Positions 5,919 through 7,185 of a stretch of 7,185 nt of DNA are shown in pieces (positions within the stretch are counted from its first letter, which is position 1; each line of letters starts with the position of its first letter). The stretch is from Thermoplasmatota archaeon (lineage in GTDB: Archaea; Thermoplasmatota; Thermoplasmata; GCA-020350865; JAUVCJ01), in NCBI GenBank assembly GCA_030595765.1, contig JAUVCJ010000115.1, positions 1 to 7,185 of the forward strand, written 5' to 3'. The position numbers and the translations under genes are program-made. Under the pieces are notes generated by a model that ran no database searches, was not told the origin of the DNA, and saw nothing but the letters and a program-made list of their open reading frames with translations.

Positions 5919-5995
5919 TGGTAGAGCAGTGGTAAAGCAGTAGGATAGTCGGTGGGAGGCTAGTGGGATGGTCATTTGGTGTCAGTGGAATAGGC
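5917..5995. repeat. Degenerate 11-12 nt GT-rich repeats after priL
   Basis: The first two units, AGTGGTAGAGC (5917-5927) and AGTGGTAAAGC (5928-5938), differ at one base. They are followed by looser copies such as AGTAGGATAGTC, AGTGGGATGGTC and AGTGGAATAGGC. The series starts at the priL stop codon and covers about half of the gap before the next gene. The later units are weak and the right edge is approximate. Confidence 0.5.
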
Positions 5996-6046
5996 TATTG
6001 TATAGACTATGACTAGGGTCATTCTTTAGCCAACCGTACAGACAAA

Positions 6047-6055
6047 TATTTATAT
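6047..6055 (+). promoter_or_regulatory. Archaeal TATA box for the FG-GAP protein gene
   Basis: TATTTATAT is the strongest TATA-like element in the window, preceded by a purine/A stretch (GACAAA) where the TFB element would lie. Its centre is about 35 nt upstream of the ATG at 6086, which predicts a leader of only about 8-10 nt. No obvious terminator separates it from priL; the 167-nt gap otherwise holds only the GT-rich repeats. Confidence 0.6.
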
Positions 6056-6085
6056 CCATTTGAAACATCAACGGTATGAGCATAT

Positions 6086-7185
6086 ATGCGTTCTATCCAA
6101 CTGGGTCTTCTGATATCCGCCTTGTTATTCCTTTCCCCCCTGCTTGTAATGCCAGTAGGGGCATCCGGGACTGGCAGCTATGCTTCCCCTGGATATATCG
6201 AACCCGCACCCGACACCCTTCTAGTTGAGATCAGGGCCGAACCCATACCTAGATTCGTCAATGTGACCCTTGACAAGAATATTGGGGAGATCGAGGCTCA
6301 TTTCCTGTCATGGGTGGATTACAACAACGATGGCAACCTCGACATACTCGTCAACGGCTCCAGGCTTCTAAAGAACGAAGGGCCTGCTGCCAACTATACA
6401 TTTATTGACGTCACAGAGCAGGTTGGCATCCAAGGAGGGGCGCAGGGCGTATGGGGTGACTACAATAATGATGGGTATATCGACCTTTATGTTACCGGGG
6501 GGGTGGAATATCTCTGGAAAAATCGGGGTCCTGCTTATGGCTATTCATTCACCGATGTAACGGCTCAAGCCGGAGGCCTAAGAGATGGTAACAAGCCCTC
6601 AGCATCAGCAGCATGGGCTGACTATGACCGGGACGGACATCTTGACCTATTTGTCGGTTCAGGCGAGATATGGAACGAGACCGACCCTGGAGAAAGAAAG
6701 TACTTCAAGGATCATCTATGGCACAACGATGGAGATGGCACCTTCACTGAAGTCCTTTTCGAGTCAGGCATAAATCAGACCGACAGGGAGACCTACAGCA
6801 GGGGTGCATCTTGGGTGGATTATAATATGGATAACCTTCCAGACCTCTATGTCTCCAACTATCGCCAGCAACCCAACAATCTCTACAGGAATGAGGGGCC
6901 CAATGCGACCGGCGTGTGGAAATTCACTGATGTCGGGGAGCAGGTCGGCGTTGCTGACGGCGACAAGGATCCTCCGCTCACCATTGTGCCAAACAATCCC
7001 GACCCATTTAACAGGCCAGGACACTCCCTTGGCTCCTGCTGGGGTGACATGGACAATGATGGAGACCAGGATTTGTGGGTTTCAAACCTAAACCATAAGG
7101 ACGCCAGCCGTGTCAGTGACGATTCACTACTCTATCGTAACGATGGGCAAATTGACCGTCAGGGGAACTATCAATTCACAAACAT
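6086..7185 (+). CDS. Secreted FG-GAP/VCBS-repeat protein, CRTAC1-like (3' end beyond window)
   Basis: At least 366 residues, open to the window edge. MRSIQLGLLISALLFLSPLLVMPVGASG is a Sec signal peptide (Arg2, hydrophobic 6-21, likely cleavage after Ala26), so the protein is exported or surface-bound. At least five calcium-loop repeats follow: DYNNDGNLD (78-86), DYNNDGYID (125-133), DYDRDGHLD (179-187), DYNMDNLPD (245-253, Gly replaced by Asn) and DMDNDGDQD (321-329). Each is preceded by W and an aliphatic or small residue and followed by L(Y/W)xN(E/D)G and FTDV-like segments, as in CRTAC1/ASPIC beta-propellers. Such proteins bind calcium and act in adhesion or carbohydrate/protein contact, but the ligand here is unknown. 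The missing part should hold more blades and perhaps a C-terminal anchor. ATG 6086 is chosen because the ATG at 6076 is in another frame, which soon closes. Confidence 0.85.
   Translation, partial: MRSIQLGLLISALLFLSPLLVMPVGASGTGSYASPGYIEPAPDTLLVEIRAEPIPRFVNVTLDKNIGEIEAHFLSWVDYNNDGNLDILVNGSRLLKNEGPAANYTFIDVTEQVGIQGGAQGVWGDYNNDGYIDLYVTGGVEYLWKNRGPAYGYSFTDVTAQAGGLRDGNKPSASAAWADYDRDGHLDLFVGSGEIWNETDPGERKYFKDHLWHNDGDGTFTEVLFESGINQTDRETYSRGASWVDYNMDNLPDLYVSNYRQQPNNLYRNEGPNATGVWKFTDVGEQVGVADGDKDPPLTIVPNNPDPFNRPGHSLGSCWGDMDNDGDQDLWVSNLNHKDASRVSDDSLLYRNDGQIDRQGNYQFTN

Noticed and set aside
6076..6078. ATG at 6076 as start of the FG-GAP protein
   Set aside because: It is in a different frame, which soon meets a stop; ATG 6086 gives a clean signal peptide and the repeat frame.

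Overview
The window looks like a piece of an archaeal chromosome, most likely euryarchaeal and perhaps Thermoplasmata-like, with about 370 bases of unrelated bacterial DNA at its left end. The archaeal assignment rests on gene content: Pelota (ribosome rescue), a geranylgeranyl-reductase-family flavoprotein (archaeal lipid saturation), a COG1031-type radical SAM protein with a C-terminal helix-hairpin-helix, and the Fe-S large subunit of archaeal/eukaryotic primase (PriL). Several starts also carry an A/T box about 25 nt upstream and no clear Shine-Dalgarno, the geometry of archaeal leaderless transcripts. The exact lineage cannot be fixed from sequence alone.

Layout. 1-373: AT-rich start of a bacterial purine nucleoside phosphorylase, cut mid-gene. 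About 371-390: an abrupt join to archaeal DNA, which also cuts Pelota. 374-936 (-): N-terminal part of Pelota. 1081-2148 (-): geranylgeranyl reductase family protein. 2191-2691 (-): a 166-residue P-loop ATPase N-terminus, apparently truncated. 2692-2956: intergenic region between divergent genes, holding a 27-nt tandem array. 2957-4738 (+): radical SAM/HhH protein. 4770-5918 (+): PriL, probably in the same operon. 5919-6085: intergenic, with degenerate GT-rich repeats and a TATA box. 6086 to the window end (+): a secreted FG-GAP/VCBS-repeat protein of the CRTAC1 type, running off the edge.

The genes form a minus-strand group (ATPase, GGR, Pelota) and a plus-strand group (radical SAM, PriL, then the separately promoted FG-GAP gene). 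They are mostly core archaeal housekeeping genes and do not make one obvious pathway. No defence system, mobile element or CRISPR array is visible.

The least ordinary signal is the density of short tandem repeats of unrelated sequence: 23 nt x4 before Pelota, 12 nt x5 inside GGR, 27 nt x6 (alternating A/B types) between the divergent genes, 12 nt x7 inside the radical SAM gene, and a degenerate 11-12 nt series after PriL. A Ser/Gly-rich expansion in Pelota fits the same trend. The coding arrays are multiples of three and keep frame; the intergenic ones do not need to.
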